Shown: piece after piece, positions 1-8,799 of the stretch | Layout: each line of letters starts with the position of its first letter | How positions within the stretch are numbered: the first letter of the stretch is position 1 | From: Alphaproteobacteria bacterium | GTDB lineage: Bacteria > Pseudomonadota > Alphaproteobacteria > Sphingomonadales > SMXR01 | Direction: 5' to 3' | DNA length: 34,978 nt | Assembly: GCA_030634465.1 (NCBI GenBank) | Contig: DAOWAS010000007.1 | Span: forward strand, 1 to 34,978 | Notes under the pieces: generated by a model | What the model was told of the DNA's origin: nothing | The model's input: only the letters and a program-made list of their open reading frames with translations | Database searches by the model: none | Translations under genes and position numbers: made by a program

Positions 1-2
1 CG

Positions 3-896
3 GCAGTGCATGTTTATGGCTGGTATTTGGGGGCAAAGCTTGTTGGTGGTGCCTTGGCACTGGTGTTGGCAGATATGGTTGGTTGGCAAACAGGCTATTT
101 TGTTCTTGGTGCGCTACTTGGTCTTGGTGTTCTGGCAATTTTTCTAAGCCGCGAGCCTGAGCGTAAGGTCAGCGAAGAAATGAAGCAACGAGAAGCAGAG
201 GTTGGCGCCTTTTTGGAAGCTAGACCCGCACTGTCTAAGTTGTTTGGTCGTGTGGTTGGCTTTCTTTATGTGGCGGCGGTGGCACCGTTTCTTGATATGT
301 GGCAACGTTTTGGCCGCACCATAATTCCTCTAATTGCTTTCATTGTTTTGTTCAAACTTTGCGACGCTTTTGGCGGTGTAATGTCAGGGCCATTTTTGCG
401 CGATATTGGCTTTACCAACACCACCATTGCTGAAGTGTATAAAGTGTTTGGTTTGGTGGCATCGCTTGTGGGCTTGGCGCTTGGTGGCCTGCTAGTTAGT
501 GGTTTTGGCCTAATGACGGCGGTTTGGGTGGCGGGCATTTTACAGGTTTTATCCAACCTTGGTTTTTCTTTCCTATCCACCGTTGGGGCAGATGCCTACT
601 GGTTGGCAGGGGTTATTGGTTTTGAAAACCTTTCAAGTGGTATGGGCAATACAATATTGGTGGTGTTTTTATCCAAGCTTTGCAGTACCAGTTACACAGC
701 CACGCAGTTTGCCCTGTTGTCGGCCTTTGCTTTGTTAGCGCGAACTTATTTGGCCTCACCCGCAGGGTTCTTAGCTCAGCACATTGGCTGGTTCGACTTT
801 TTCATAGTTTCAGCCGTGGCGGGCATACCTAGTTTGATCTTGCTGTGGTGGTTCGGCAAAAATGGTGGCCTAGAGCCTAAAACTACAGCAGCCTAA
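3..896 (+). CDS. ampG: AmpG-family muropeptide permease, 3' part
   Basis: The frame is open to the left window edge, so the true start lies outside; about 297 codons are visible and the family is usually well over 400 residues. The protein is very hydrophobic, with roughly eight membrane segments, and belongs to the major facilitator superfamily. Recognisable AmpG features are the helix ending in a Gly-Trp turn near the visible N-terminus, the FKLCDAFGGVMSGPFL segment near residue 115, and the ENLSSGMGNT...TATQFALLSAFALLAR stretch in the C-terminal third. AmpG imports anhydro-muropeptides for peptidoglycan recycling and can feed beta-lactamase induction. The last codons and stop lie in a 16-base tandem duplication. 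Family assignment is firm; the exact substrate is inferred. Confidence 0.85.
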   Translation, partial: AVHVYGWYLGAKLVGGALALVLADMVGWQTGYFVLGALLGLGVLAIFLSREPERKVSEEMKQREAEVGAFLEARPALSKLFGRVVGFLYVAAVAPFLDMWQRFGRTIIPLIAFIVLFKLCDAFGGVMSGPFLRDIGFTNTTIAEVYKVFGLVASLVGLALGGLLVSGFGLMTAVWVAGILQVLSNLGFSFLSTVGADAYWLAGVIGFENLSSGMGNTILVVFLSKLCSTSYTATQFALLSAFALLARTYLASPAGFLAQHIGWFDFFIVSAVAGIPSLILLWWFGKNGGLEPKTTAA

Positions 897-913
897 AACT
901 ACAGCAGCCTAAA
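875..913. repeat. 16-base tandem duplication at the ampG stop
   Basis: The unit GCCTAAAACTACAGCA occurs at 875-890 and again, identical, at 891-906, followed by a partial third copy (GCCTAAA, 907-913). The ampG stop TAA (894-896) is read from the second copy because 16 is not a multiple of three. The rest of the 28-base gap to maeB shows no clear terminator hairpin. Confidence 0.9.
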
Positions 914-924
914 GCCTCATAATC

Positions 925-3207
925 TTATTTGTTGTTTTCATCGTTAATTGAACCCATAGCCGCTAACCCTGCCATGTTCACAAGGTCGCTTGCGGTTGAG
1001 CCAAGTCGGGCAATTTGAATAGACTTGTCCAAGCCCCACAACAGCGGCCCAATAAGCTTGCCCCCACCAAGTTCGTTCAATAATTTATATGAAATATTGG
1101 CGGCGTGCAGGCCGGGCATTATTAGAATATTTGCCGGACCAGTTAGCCTGCAATGTGGGTAAAGCTCTTTCATCATGTCGTAATTTAGCGCCATGTCGGC
1201 GGCCATTTCACCGTCATATTCAAAGTCCACATTGCGCTCGCCCATAAGCTGTACAGCCTCACGCATGTTGTTTGCCCTTGCCGCCATTGGGTTGCCAAAG
1301 TTTGAAAATGATAAAAATGCAACCCGTGGCTTGTGACCCAAACGCCTAACCGCCTCAGCAGATTGAATGGCAATATCTGCCAATTCTTCTGGTGTGGGCA
1401 GTTCGTGTACTGTGGCGTCGGCAATGAAAACCGTACGGTTTTTAGAGGCAATGATAGATATACCAAAAATTCTATGACCTTTTTTGGCATCAATCGCCAT
1501 GCGAACGTGCCGCAGGGCTTGGCCGTAAGGGCGGGTTATGCCTGTGACCATAGCGTCAGCATGACCAAGTGCCACCATGCAGGCACCAAAAACGTTTCTG
1601 TCACGGTTAACTAAACGGCGAACGTCTTTTTCTGTATAGCCTTTGCGGTTTAGGCGACCATGAATATATTTTGTAAACTCGCTGTTTTGGTCGTGGGACT
1701 TGGCACTGATAATCTCAATATCTTGGGCATCATCACCACCAATTTCTTGCAAGCGCTGACGGACAATTTTTTCTTGCCCCAACAATATTGGGGTGCCGTA
1801 GCCACCATTTCTAAAACTAAGTGCGGCGCGTATCATGCGCTCTTGCTCGGCCTCAGCAAAAATAACGGTTCTCGGGTTTTTCTTTAACTGTTCGAACATG
1901 CGCGACAATGTAGCGGCGGTTGGGTTCATGCGGGTGCCAAGCTCACGAGCATATTCCTCCATACACTCGATATTTTTTTGTGCCACCCCTGTGTCCATTG
2001 CGGCTTGGGCAACCTTTGGCGGAATTTTCTCTATTAACCTTGGGTCAAATGGCGATGGTATAATATAATCTGGGCCATATTGCTGTTGCTTGCCCGCATA
2101 GGCGGCGGCAATTTCCTCAGGCACATCTTCTTGGGCCAGTTCAGCCAGTGCTTTTGCTGCGGCAATTTTCATTTCTTCGTTAATGGATGTGGCGCGAACA
2201 TCTAATGCCCCACGGAAAATATAGGGAAAGCCCAAAACATTATTCACTTGGTTGGGATAGTCTGACCGCCCTGTTGCCATAATAGCGTCACTGCGCACTT
2301 TGGCTACTTCCTCGGGGGTAATTTCAGGGTCAGGGTTAGCCATGGCAAAAATAATAGGGTTTTTAGCCATAGACTTTACCATGGCTTGGCTAACCGTCCC
2401 TTTGGCTGACAGGCCAATTAATACATCAGCCCCTTTTGCCGCCTCGTCCAAGGTGCGTTTTTTTGTTTTTATGGCATGAACCGCTTTCCACGGGTCCATT
2501 TCTTCCTTGCGCCCTTCATAAACCACACCAGCAATGTCGCACATAATTACATTTTCGTGGGGCACACCCAGATGTTTAATTAGTGATGTGCATGAAATGG
2601 CGGCGGCACCAGCACCCACAACAACAACTTTGGTCTTTTTAATGTTGCGTTTGGTCAGGTTGGTGGCATTTAAAAATGCGGCGGCTAAAATAATAGCAGT
2701 GCCGTGTTGGTCGTCATGAAAAACAGGAATGTTCATTTCTTCCCGCAGGCGTTTTTCAATGTCGAAACACTCTGGCGACTTTATATCTTCTAAGTTTATA
2801 CCGCCAAATGTAGGGCCCAAATATTTTACACAGTTTACAAACTCGTCAATATTTTCGGTTTCAACCTCTAAATCAAAGGCATCAACATCAGCAAAGCGTT
2901 TGAACAACACGGCCTTGCCCTCCATAACTGGTTTGGATGCAAGGGGGCCAAGGTTGCCAAGCCCCAATATGGCAGTACCGTTTGATATAACCCCAACAAG
3001 GTTTCCTTTAGCGGTATAGTCATACGCACAGTTTGGATCTTTTGCAATTTCCCGAACAGGCACTGCAACACCGGGTGAATATGCAAGTGATAAATCGCGC
3101 TGTGTCGACATGGGTTTGGTTGGGTTTAATTCAATTTTGCCCGGGCGACCTTTTTTATGAAAAAGAAGTGCCTCTTTATCGCTAAAGTGGGTATGTTTAT
3201 CACTCAT
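925..3207 (-). CDS. maeB: NADP-dependent malic enzyme, MaeB type with phosphotransacetylase-like domain
   Basis: The 760-residue length is typical of two-domain MaeB enzymes, which oxidatively decarboxylate malate to pyruvate with NADP and link the TCA cycle to gluconeogenesis. The malic enzyme part (about residues 1-420) shows YSPGVAVPV near residue 43, the metal/substrate segment VFHDDQHGTA near 165 and the nucleotide-binding GAGAAA loop near 200. Residues from about 430 to the end resemble phosphotransacetylase; in MaeB this domain is regulatory (acetyl-CoA response), not clearly catalytic. The ATG is preceded by GGGAGG about 12 bases upstream. It is divergent from mutS and convergent with ampG. 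Confidence 0.95.
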   Translation of the reverse strand: MSDKHTHFSDKEALLFHKKGRPGKIELNPTKPMSTQRDLSLAYSPGVAVPVREIAKDPNCAYDYTAKGNLVGVISNGTAILGLGNLGPLASKPVMEGKAVLFKRFADVDAFDLEVETENIDEFVNCVKYLGPTFGGINLEDIKSPECFDIEKRLREEMNIPVFHDDQHGTAIILAAAFLNATNLTKRNIKKTKVVVVGAGAAAISCTSLIKHLGVPHENVIMCDIAGVVYEGRKEEMDPWKAVHAIKTKKRTLDEAAKGADVLIGLSAKGTVSQAMVKSMAKNPIIFAMANPDPEITPEEVAKVRSDAIMATGRSDYPNQVNNVLGFPYIFRGALDVRATSINEEMKIAAAKALAELAQEDVPEEIAAAYAGKQQQYGPDYIIPSPFDPRLIEKIPPKVAQAAMDTGVAQKNIECMEEYARELGTRMNPTAATLSRMFEQLKKNPRTVIFAEAEQERMIRAALSFRNGGYGTPILLGQEKIVRQRLQEIGGDDAQDIEIISAKSHDQNSEFTKYIHGRLNRKGYTEKDVRRLVNRDRNVFGACMVALGHADAMVTGITRPYGQALRHVRMAIDAKKGHRIFGISIIASKNRTVFIADATVHELPTPEELADIAIQSAEAVRRLGHKPRVAFLSFSNFGNPMAARANNMREAVQLMGERNVDFEYDGEMAADMALNYDMMKELYPHCRLTGPANILIMPGLHAANISYKLLNELGGGKLIGPLLWGLDKSIQIARLGSTASDLVNMAGLAAMGSINDENNK

Positions 3208-3321
3208 GTTGTTGTTGCCTCCCCTGTTGGCAATAGTGGCAATTGTAAAGAATTGATGCTTGCTATCCGCATGGAAAAAAGCATGCTATTTTATTCAACC
3301 ACTATTTAACCCATAAATGCA
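3208..3321. other. maeB/mutS divergent intergenic region
   Basis: This 114-base AT-rich spacer must hold the start signals of both divergent genes. The only clear element is the maeB Shine-Dalgarno (GGGAGG read on the minus strand, 3219-3224). I could not settle on a convincing -35/-10 pair for either gene. Confidence 0.4.
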
Positions 3322-6024
3322 ATGGATGGCTACAAAGTTAATATGACAAAGCTAATAAAAACGGAAAAACAAAACACCACCACCCCAATGATGGAACAGT
3401 ATTTAGGGGTGAAGGCTGACCATCAGGATTGTCTGTTGTTTTACCGTATGGGTGACTTTTTCGAACTGTTTTTTGACGATGCCAAACACGCGGCTGAGGC
3501 TTTAGGCATAGCCCTAACCAAGCGGGGCAAACATAATGGTGAAGACATTCCCATGGCGGGCGTGCCTGTGCATGCCGCAGATAACTATTTAGCAAAACTA
3601 ATTCGTGCGGGTTTTAAGGTTGCGGTTTGCGAACAGGTAGAAACCCCGGCAGAGGCCAAAAAACGAGGGCATAAAGCAATTGTTAAGCGCGAGGTTGTGC
3701 GCTTGGTAACCCCCGGCACATTAAGCGAAGATGGCTTGTTAAACGCTAGGCGTAATAACTATTTAGCCGCACTTGCTTTTGCCAAGGGCAGTTGGTCGCT
3801 GGCATATGCCGACATGTCCACGGGTGAGTTTATTGTAATTCCCGCCTCGCTAAAAGGGCTGGATGGTTTTATTGCCAGAATAAACCCCGGTGAAATTTTG
3901 CTAAATAAAAATATGTTAGACGATGGTTTGGGTGCGGCGTTAGAGCCGTGGCGTGAAAAGCTAACAGTTTTAGATGGCGATAATTTTGATAGTGCGGCTG
4001 GCGAACAGTTATTAAAAACCATTTTTGCCGTGAAAAAGGACGAGTTTAAAAACTTTTCACGAAGCGACCTAGCGGCCATTCACGCCCTTATTACTTATTT
4101 AGACGAAACCCAAAAAGGTCAGTTGCCACGACTAAAACCACCCGAGAAAATTCTTGGTGATGGGGTTATGGTTATTGATAGTGCCACCCAGAAAAACTTG
4201 GAATTAATGCGTACACTGGATGGCAACACCAAGGGTAGCTTGCTTTCAACCATGGACTTAACTGTAACGGGGGCGGGTGGTCGCATGCTGGTTAACCGTT
4301 TGGCGGGGCCACTTACCACACCAAATGAAATAAACCGCAGGTTGGCATCTGTTACCGCGTTTGTGTCGGCAGAGCCGTTGCGGATGTCCTTGCGTGAAAT
4401 GCTAAGACAAGCACCTGATATGGAGCGCGCCTTATCGCGGCTTGCTCTTGGTCGTGGTGGGCCGCGCGATTTGGCAGTGCTGCGTGATGGTTTGAAAATT
4501 GCCGTAAGCATAAAAGAAGTTTTATTAGGCACATCAGGTGGGATTAACGAGCGGACAAGTGAAATTGGCGGTGCCACCACAGGTTTGGGTTCAAACCAAG
4601 AATTGATAGATGAGCTGACAAAAGCACTGGTGGTGGAGCCACCATTGTTGGCGCGGGACGGTGGATTTGTGGAAAAGGGATACCACAGTGCCTTGGACGA
4701 GTTTCGTATGTTGCGCGATGAAAGCCGCCGCCTAATTGTTGGGATGGAGGCTAAATACCGCACAGATACAGCCATTTCAGCACTAAAAATAAAGCACAAT
4801 AATGTCATTGGTTATCATGTTGATGTAACCCCAAAACATGCTGACAAGCTAATGGTTAGCCCCCATGATGCCACGTTTATTCACCGCCAAACTCTGGCTA
4901 GTTCTGTGCGTTTTAGCACTAGCGAGCTTGCTGAAATGGCGGGTAAAATTTCAGAAGCCGCCGACCACGCCTTGCATTTAGAGCAAGAAATTTTTGAAAA
5001 ACTGCGCCTTATGGCGTTGGATAAATGGTCTGAAATTATTGCCACGGCGTCTTCGATTGCGGTTATTGATGTGTCTTCTGCACTGGCGGAACTGGCAGTT
5101 AAACGAAACTGGTCATGCCCCAAGGTTGATACGTCTTTAGCGTTTGAAATTGAATATGGTCGCCACCCCGTTGTTGAAGAAGCGTTGATAAAACAAAACA
5201 ATCAGGCCTTTGTGGCTAATGGCTGTAACCTGAACCAAAGCCAAAGCCTGTGGCTAGTAACAGGCCCGAACATGGCGGGTAAAAGTACATTTTTAAGGCA
5301 AAATGCTTTGATGGCAATTTTGGCGCAAATGGGGTCGTTTGTACCCGCAGACAGCGCCCACATTGGTGTGGTTGACAGGTTGTTCAGTCGTGTTGGTGCA
5401 TCAGATAACCTCGCCCAAGGGCTATCCACCTTTATGGTTGAAATGGTGGAAACCGCCACAATTTTAAATGAGGCGGGCGAGCGTTCACTGGTTATTTTAG
5501 ATGAAATTGGTCGCGGCACTGCCACTTACGACGGCCTGTCCATTGCATGGGCCACGGTTGAAGCGTTGCACGATACCAACAAGTCACGCTCGCTTTTTGC
5601 CACCCATTATCATGAGCTAACAGTGTTGGCGACAAAGCTGGATAATATTTCGCTTCATACTATGCGGGTGAAAGAGTGGAAAAATGAGCTGGTATTTTTG
5701 CACGAAGTTACAAGCGGTGCGGCAGACCGTTCATACGGCATTCAGGTGGCCAAGCTTGCAGGGTTGCCGTCTGAGGTTATTGCCCGTGCCGATCAGGTTT
5801 TGACCCAGTTGGAAGAAAGTGGCGAGCGGAAAAAAATTACCTCAATTGTAAATGACCTGCCGCTATTTCAGGAAGTGTTGCGTGATAAAAAGCAAGAACG
5901 CTCATCTGCTTTAAAAAAAGAGCTGAGCAACATATCGCCAGATGAGCTTAGCCCCAAAGATGCGCTTGAGCTTGTTTATAGATTGAAAAAACTGGCAAAA
6001 GACGATGGTGAGGGGCCAAGTTAA
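3322..6024 (+). CDS. mutS: DNA mismatch repair protein MutS
   Basis: This ATPase recognises base mismatches and small loops and recruits MutL. The mismatch-reading Phe-X-Glu motif is at residues 46-48 (GDFFEL), equivalent to F36 and E38 of E. coli MutS. The Walker A loop GPNMAGKST is near residues 648-656 and Walker B with the signature (VILDEIGRGTATYDG) near 723-737. At 900 residues it is slightly longer than E. coli MutS because of the N-terminus: the ATG at 3322 has a weak ribosome binding site, and the in-frame ATG at 3343 is an equally good start. It ends in TAA immediately followed by the glnD ATG, so the two are probably cotranscribed and coupled. Confidence 0.97.
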   Translation: MDGYKVNMTKLIKTEKQNTTTPMMEQYLGVKADHQDCLLFYRMGDFFELFFDDAKHAAEALGIALTKRGKHNGEDIPMAGVPVHAADNYLAKLIRAGFKVAVCEQVETPAEAKKRGHKAIVKREVVRLVTPGTLSEDGLLNARRNNYLAALAFAKGSWSLAYADMSTGEFIVIPASLKGLDGFIARINPGEILLNKNMLDDGLGAALEPWREKLTVLDGDNFDSAAGEQLLKTIFAVKKDEFKNFSRSDLAAIHALITYLDETQKGQLPRLKPPEKILGDGVMVIDSATQKNLELMRTLDGNTKGSLLSTMDLTVTGAGGRMLVNRLAGPLTTPNEINRRLASVTAFVSAEPLRMSLREMLRQAPDMERALSRLALGRGGPRDLAVLRDGLKIAVSIKEVLLGTSGGINERTSEIGGATTGLGSNQELIDELTKALVVEPPLLARDGGFVEKGYHSALDEFRMLRDESRRLIVGMEAKYRTDTAISALKIKHNNVIGYHVDVTPKHADKLMVSPHDATFIHRQTLASSVRFSTSELAEMAGKISEAADHALHLEQEIFEKLRLMALDKWSEIIATASSIAVIDVSSALAELAVKRNWSCPKVDTSLAFEIEYGRHPVVEEALIKQNNQAFVANGCNLNQSQSLWLVTGPNMAGKSTFLRQNALMAILAQMGSFVPADSAHIGVVDRLFSRVGASDNLAQGLSTFMVEMVETATILNEAGERSLVILDEIGRGTATYDGLSIAWATVEALHDTNKSRSLFATHYHELTVLATKLDNISLHTMRVKEWKNELVFLHEVTSGAADRSYGIQVAKLAGLPSEVIARADQVLTQLEESGERKKITSIVNDLPLFQEVLRDKKQERSSALKKELSNISPDELSPKDALELVYRLKKLAKDDGEGPS

Positions 6025-8760
6025 ATGAGCCTTGCCCAATATCAAAACATTGTTAAAAGGCGGGCAATAATTCACCGTGCTGAAGTTCTGAAAAAAATCA
6101 GAAATGAAGCAGAGGGCAAATCTGAAGAGCGCGTTCGTGCCATTGTACTAGCAAACCTGAAGGCCGCCCACAAAAGCGGAATGGCTGAGATAAACAAACG
6201 CCTTAAAGCGGGGCAGTCGGGCAAGCTAACAGCCAATAGCATTGCGTATTTAACTGATCAGGTTGTGCGTATTTTATACGACATTACTGTTTTTCAGGTT
6301 TTTCCAATGGGCATGCCCACGGCGGCTGAGCGCATTTCATTGGTGGCAACAGGTGGGTTTGGCCGTTCGGAAATGGCGCCATTTTCAGACATAGATATTA
6401 TGTTTTTGGTTCCTTATAAGCGCACCCCTTGGGTGGAAAGCGTTGCTGAATACATTCTTTATATGTTGTGGGACTTGGGGTTAAAAGTTGGTCATTCAAT
6501 TCGCTCGGTTGACGATTGTTTGCGCCTTGCCGAAAAAGACCTAAGCGTGAAAACCGCCCTTTTAGATGCCAGATTTGTGTGGGGCGATCAGGCGTTGTTT
6601 AAAGACTTTCAAGATGTGTTTTACGCTAAAGCCATAGCCAAAAAAGGTATTCAGTTTGTTGAAGACAAGTTGGCAGAGCGCGATGTCCGCCATGCGAAAA
6701 TGGGTGATACTAGATATTTTGTTGAGCCAAATATAAAAGATGGCAAAGGCGGTATGCGTGATTTGCAAACCATTTATTGGATTAGCCGTTTTTTGTTTGG
6801 AATTGAAAACTTGGAGGGTTTGGTTGAAAAAGGCGTGCTGCATGAAGACGAGTTGCAGCTTTATAAAAAAGCCGAAGAATTTTTTTGGTCGGTGCGCTGT
6901 CACCTTCACTTCATTGCGGGTAGGGCAACCGAGCAAATAAGTTTTGATCAGCAAACCACCTTGGCAAAGCTTCTGAAATATCGAAGCCACCCTGGCTTGG
7001 CTGGGGTTGAGCGGTTTATGAAACACTATTTTTTAGTGACCAAACAGGTGGGTGATTTAACCAGAGTTTTTTGCGCCAGTTTGGAAGACCAAGAAAAGAA
7101 AAAACGCATATTTAGAATGTCGCGTTTTAGCCGCCGCCGCAAAGTGGGAGTGTTCCATTTGGATGGCGACAGGCTTGCTTTGGTTAAGGAAAGCGACCTG
7201 CAGGACGATCCCGTTCGCATGTTGGAAATTTTTGCTGTTGCTAATGCCAAGGGTTATGACGTTCACCCCACAGCTCTTAGGTTAATTCAAAAAAACCTTA
7301 GGTTAATTACAGCAAAAACTAGGCGCGAGCCCAGAGCGGGTGAGATTTTTTTAGATATTTTAACCTCAGACAAAACCCCTGACAAAGCATTGCTGCGCAT
7401 GAATGAGGCGGGGGTTTTGGGCAGATTTATGCCAGATTTTGGGCGCATTGTCGCCCAGATGCAACACGATATGTACCATCACTATACGGTGGACGAACAC
7501 ACCATTCGTGCCATTGGGCTGTTGTCGCGCATTGAACGGGGTGAGCTGGGTGAAGACCACCCGTTGGCATCAAAGGTTATGCAAAAAATTGTATCAAGAC
7601 GCGCTATTTATATGGCGGTTTTGTTGCATGATATTGCCAAAGGGCGCGGCGGGAACCATTCGGTTTTGGGTGCCGAGGTGGCAGAAAAACTTTGCCCGCA
7701 GTTAGGTTTAACCCCCGCTGAAACCGAGGTGGTTTCGTGGTTGGTGCGCAACCATCTTTTAATGAGTAACATTGCCTTCAAACGCGATTTAGCCGACCCA
7801 AAAACCATTGCTGACTTTGCCTCATTTGTAAAAAGCTTAGAACGGTTGAAGCTTTTGCTTGTTTTAACGGTGGTTGATATTCGTGCCGTTGGACCCGGTA
7901 TTTGGACAGGGTGGAAGCGCCAGCTTTTGACAGATTTGTTTTTGGCCACTGAAGAATATTTATTGGCAGGCCATGTGGAAAAAGGTCAGGTTGATAAAAT
8001 TGCCAAGAAGAAAAAACTGCTTTCTAAAAAGCTTAAGTCATGGAAAGCGCCCGCCCTTAAACGACACGAAAAACGTTTCAGAGATGCTTATTGGCTGTCA
8101 GAAGACCTAGACACCCAGCACCAAAATGCGTTGCTAATAACAAGGGTGGAAAAAGAAAAACTGCCATTGGGGGTGAAGGTGGTTGATGCTAAAGATGGCT
8201 CATCATCAAGAATTAGTGTTTATATTAAAGATCAGCCTGGGCTGTTTTCGCGCTTGGCAGGGGCGTTGGCGGAACTGGGTGCAAATATTTTAGACGCTAA
8301 AATTCACACCACATTTGATGGCATGGCGCTTGATAATTTTATGGTTGAGGGTGCCAGTGGTGGTGCCTTTAAAAAAGAGGAGCGTACCCAACGCTTGGAA
8401 GAGGCAATAAATGCATGGGTTTATGGCGCGCCAGGGCGCAGCAAGCTAATTAAAAAACCAAGTTTGGTTGCTAAAAAATCAGACGTATTTAATGTTGAGC
8501 CTGTGGTTTTATTTGATAACAGGGTTAGTGAGCACCACACATTGTTGGAGATGAATGCAAAAGACAGGCGCGGTTTGTTGTATAAACTAACAAGGGTGCT
8601 TGGTAAAAACAGGGTTTCGGTTTTAAGCGCCCATGTGGCAACTTACGGCGAGCGGGCAGTAGATGTTTTTTATATTCAAGAGCTTGATGGTAGAAAAATT
8701 ACCAATAGCAATCGTTTGAAAAGTTTAGAGAAAAAACTTTTAACCGCCGCCAGAGGCTAA
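6025..8760 (+). CDS. glnD: Bifunctional PII uridylyltransferase / uridylyl-removing enzyme GlnD
   Basis: GlnD senses glutamine and adds or removes UMP on PII proteins, setting glutamine synthetase and nitrogen-regulation activity. All four parts of the family are visible in 911 residues. The nucleotidyltransferase core has GGFGRSE at about 110 and the metal-binding SDID at 121-124. The HD hydrolase domain has LLHDIAKGRGGNH, with H535-D536. Two C-terminal ACT domains begin near residues 730 (SVYIKDQPGLFSRLAG) and 839 (LLEMNAKDRRGLLYKL). Both catalytic centres look intact. The ATG directly abuts the mutS stop. mutS-glnD-murJ is a common alphaproteobacterial order. No PII gene is in the window. 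Confidence 0.97.
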   Translation: MSLAQYQNIVKRRAIIHRAEVLKKIRNEAEGKSEERVRAIVLANLKAAHKSGMAEINKRLKAGQSGKLTANSIAYLTDQVVRILYDITVFQVFPMGMPTAAERISLVATGGFGRSEMAPFSDIDIMFLVPYKRTPWVESVAEYILYMLWDLGLKVGHSIRSVDDCLRLAEKDLSVKTALLDARFVWGDQALFKDFQDVFYAKAIAKKGIQFVEDKLAERDVRHAKMGDTRYFVEPNIKDGKGGMRDLQTIYWISRFLFGIENLEGLVEKGVLHEDELQLYKKAEEFFWSVRCHLHFIAGRATEQISFDQQTTLAKLLKYRSHPGLAGVERFMKHYFLVTKQVGDLTRVFCASLEDQEKKKRIFRMSRFSRRRKVGVFHLDGDRLALVKESDLQDDPVRMLEIFAVANAKGYDVHPTALRLIQKNLRLITAKTRREPRAGEIFLDILTSDKTPDKALLRMNEAGVLGRFMPDFGRIVAQMQHDMYHHYTVDEHTIRAIGLLSRIERGELGEDHPLASKVMQKIVSRRAIYMAVLLHDIAKGRGGNHSVLGAEVAEKLCPQLGLTPAETEVVSWLVRNHLLMSNIAFKRDLADPKTIADFASFVKSLERLKLLLVLTVVDIRAVGPGIWTGWKRQLLTDLFLATEEYLLAGHVEKGQVDKIAKKKKLLSKKLKSWKAPALKRHEKRFRDAYWLSEDLDTQHQNALLITRVEKEKLPLGVKVVDAKDGSSSRISVYIKDQPGLFSRLAGALAELGANILDAKIHTTFDGMALDNFMVEGASGGAFKKEERTQRLEEAINAWVYGAPGRSKLIKKPSLVAKKSDVFNVEPVVLFDNRVSEHHTLLEMNAKDRRGLLYKLTRVLGKNRVSVLSAHVATYGERAVDVFYIQELDGRKITNSNRLKSLEKKLLTAARG

Positions 8761-8799
8761 TACCATAAGCCAAATGGGGAACAGTAGAGTATTTGCGTT

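Noticed and set aside
4119-4808. Minus-strand open frame of 229 codons opposite mutS
   Set aside because: It lies fully inside the conserved mutS coding region, its translation looks low-complexity Ser/Arg-rich with no domain, and no ribosome binding site or promoter was seen.
6562-7026. Minus-strand open frame of 154 codons opposite glnD
   Set aside because: Shadow of glnD; no recognisable protein family and no start signals.
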